DNA of 5,877 nucleotides from an uncultured Parabacteroides sp. (GTDB lineage: Bacteria > Bacteroidota > Bacteroidia > Bacteroidales > Tannerellaceae): positions 1 to 5,877 of the forward strand of contig USAD01000182.1 in NCBI GenBank assembly GCA_900552415.1, written 5' to 3'. Below are positions 4,825 to 5,877 of this stretch, in pieces. The first letter of the stretch is position 1. Each line of letters opens with the position of its first letter. The position numbers and the translations under genes were made by a program. The notes beneath the pieces are model-generated. The model was not told the DNA's origin and did no database searches. It saw only the letters and a program-made list of their open reading frames with translations.

Positions 4825-5877
4825 TCAATAATGCTCGTTCGGCCACCAAGCGGGGCGGTTCTTCGTCGCGCCCGGCTTCGTCCGGCAATCCACGCAACGC
4901 GGATTGGCTGCCACTTCCGGATAACGATACCAAGCCTTACCTATCGGCAACGTATTCGTGTTGCTGAGCCAACAGTCTAAATACGAAGCCGGTTCATACA
5001 GGAAATCATCATATGGGATAAAAAGGGACTTTCGCGTGGTCGAGGCAACCTCCACAAAACCAATGATCAACTCATCTGGATCTGAATCACAAAAAACATT
5101 ACCATTATTACCCGCGGATAAGATTGGGCTAAATATATCGCCACCCCGTTCGATCTCTTCCCACAAGATCTTGAAATACTCATAAGCATCCTTACGCAGT
5201 TGAACTTGCGAGACCTCCACATGATAGAGCACTGAAAGCCTTTCTCGTTCATCAGTCAAAGGAATATCTAATATTTTATGCTCTTGTATCCTGTTTTCCA
5301 CAAGCTTCTCCGCGGATCCCAAAAGCAACGTCTTCGAGGAATCCTTAGCCCAACAATAATAGGTATTTTCCGAGGTATTCAAGTTATGCCAAATCAATTG
5401 CCCATTTTCCTCCCGGGCATTGGCGTAAAGAGACGACCGCACCTCCCAATTCTCCCGATAACTCCAACGGTAATAGGGAGAAGAGCCCTTATCGGCATGG
5501 GTTGAGACATAAACAGAGGTTGGTTCCTCACGGCTTGCCTTCCCGAAGCTCACACTATCTATCTCCGGAGTAAACAAGGGTTTCAGGGCGGTAGAATGAT
5601 AAGTCTTATCACCTATCTTCAACTTTAGGTTATATTCCAATCCGGGGTCAAGGGATAGATTACGCACCCGATAAAAGCCATTGCCCTCATGTTTCCCCTC
5701 GAAGAACACCCCGTCGCTCCGCTCCACGCTTACCTCGGCGTTCGTGATCGTATCGGCGGAACGGATATCGTCCGTGATCCCCACGCTCCGGCTCAACCGG
5801 AACACCGACTCCCCGTCCGTGATCGTCCCGTCCACCACCAGGATGCCGCTCACCCCTTTCACCTCAGGCGTGAAGTC
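4825..5877 (-). CDS. DUF4249 family lipoprotein (first tandem copy, N-terminus beyond right edge)
   Basis: The frame is open from the TGA at 4825-4827 to the last base of the window, giving 351 residues starting D-F-T-P-E-V. By comparison with the downstream paralogue, only the signal peptide, lipid-anchored cysteine and a couple of residues (about 23 in all) are missing. A GTG at 5862 could be mistaken for the start, but the paralogue shows that this valine is internal. Hallmarks shared with the paralogue are GILVVDGTITDGE, YYRW, YYCW, LSVLYHVEVSQ, NGNVF, DPDELIIGFVEVA and the C-terminal CVDC...KPG...RPAWWPNEHY. The section just before the tail (about 50 residues) is nearly unalignable to the paralogue. 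The core is distinctly richer in AT (about 33-45% GC in sampled lines) than its own ends and than the paralogue's core. It is probably an outer-membrane lipoprotein serving the same receptor system, perhaps with different ligand preference; this is inference. Confidence 0.87.
   Translation of the reverse strand, partial: DFTPEVKGVSGILVVDGTITDGESVFRLSRSVGITDDIRSADTITNAEVSVERSDGVFFEGKHEGNGFYRVRNLSLDPGLEYNLKLKIGDKTYHSTALKPLFTPEIDSVSFGKASREEPTSVYVSTHADKGSSPYYRWSYRENWEVRSSLYANAREENGQLIWHNLNTSENTYYCWAKDSSKTLLLGSAEKLVENRIQEHKILDIPLTDERERLSVLYHVEVSQVQLRKDAYEYFKILWEEIERGGDIFSPILSAGNNGNVFCDSDPDELIIGFVEVASTTRKSLFIPYDDFLYEPASYLDCWLSNTNTLPIGKAWYRYPEVAANPRCVDCRTKPGATKNRPAWWPNEHY
4827..4899 (-). repeat. 3' conserved block of the tandem DUF4249 genes (copy in first gene)
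   Basis: Partner of 3592-3664. Just inside the gene from this block the two copies become nearly unalignable for about 50 codons, so the edge of the block is abrupt. Confidence 0.88.
5697..5877 (-). repeat. 5' conserved block of the tandem DUF4249 genes (copy in first gene)
   Basis: Partner of 4468-4648. The identity reaches the last base of the window and probably continues into the signal-peptide region beyond it, so the true length of the block is not known. Confidence 0.9.

Noticed and set aside
4825..5862. Start of the first DUF4249 gene at the GTG at 5862
   Set aside because: The frame stays open to the window end, and the paralogue has the same valine at position 29, after a signal peptide, so the true start lies beyond 5877.
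3590..5877. Tandem copies as an assembly artefact
   Set aside because: The cores differ at many codons and base composition, the stop codons differ and the flanks are unrelated, so these are two real genes, although misassembly within the near-identical end blocks cannot be fully excluded.

Overview
The window looks like part of a Bacteroidota (probably Bacteroidales) genome. All five genes lie on the minus strand and encode the envelope proteins typical of that phylum: an outer-membrane TonB-dependent receptor with an STN domain and a carboxypeptidase-regulatory-like domain before its plug, and DUF4249-type lipoproteins. None of the starts shows a clear Shine-Dalgarno motif, which also fits. 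A Parabacteroides-like host is possible, but I cannot fix the genus from sequence alone. Base composition is patchy, with some stretches well above 60% GC and others near 40-45%.

Layout in transcription order (right to left): (1) a DUF4249 lipoprotein whose first residues lie beyond the right edge (4825-5877); (2) a 107-bp AT-rich spacer with a TA tract, a perfect inverted repeat and a candidate Bacteroidetes-type promoter; (3) a second, complete DUF4249 lipoprotein (3590-4717); (4) a small exported protein of unrecognised family (2837-3556); (5) a 909-residue TonB-dependent receptor (102-2831); (6) the first 31 codons of another lipoprotein, probably also DUF4249-like, running off the left edge (1-95). 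Genes 3 to 6 are separated by only 33, 5 and 6 bases and are very likely co-transcribed. Apart from the 107-bp spacer there is almost no non-coding DNA.

The likely joint role is uptake or sensing at the outer membrane. The receptor would import an unknown ligand using TonB energy, the lipoproteins would act as accessory or ligand-capture partners, and the small exported protein would help from the periplasm or envelope. The substrate cannot be read from the sequence. The STN domain raises the possibility of FecA-like signalling to an anti-sigma factor, but no sigma or anti-sigma gene is in view.

The most notable signal is the mosaic relationship of the two tandem DUF4249 genes. Their first ~180 visible bases and last ~73 bases are about 93-95% identical, while the core between them is clearly divergent and differs in GC content. 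This suggests gene conversion or recombination between paralogues that preserves the ends and varies the middle. A TA dinucleotide tract lies inside the spacer of the candidate promoter for the second copy, so length-dependent (phase-variable) expression is conceivable. The receptor gene also shows a composition break near position 780, so its C-terminal barrel segment may have a different history from the rest.
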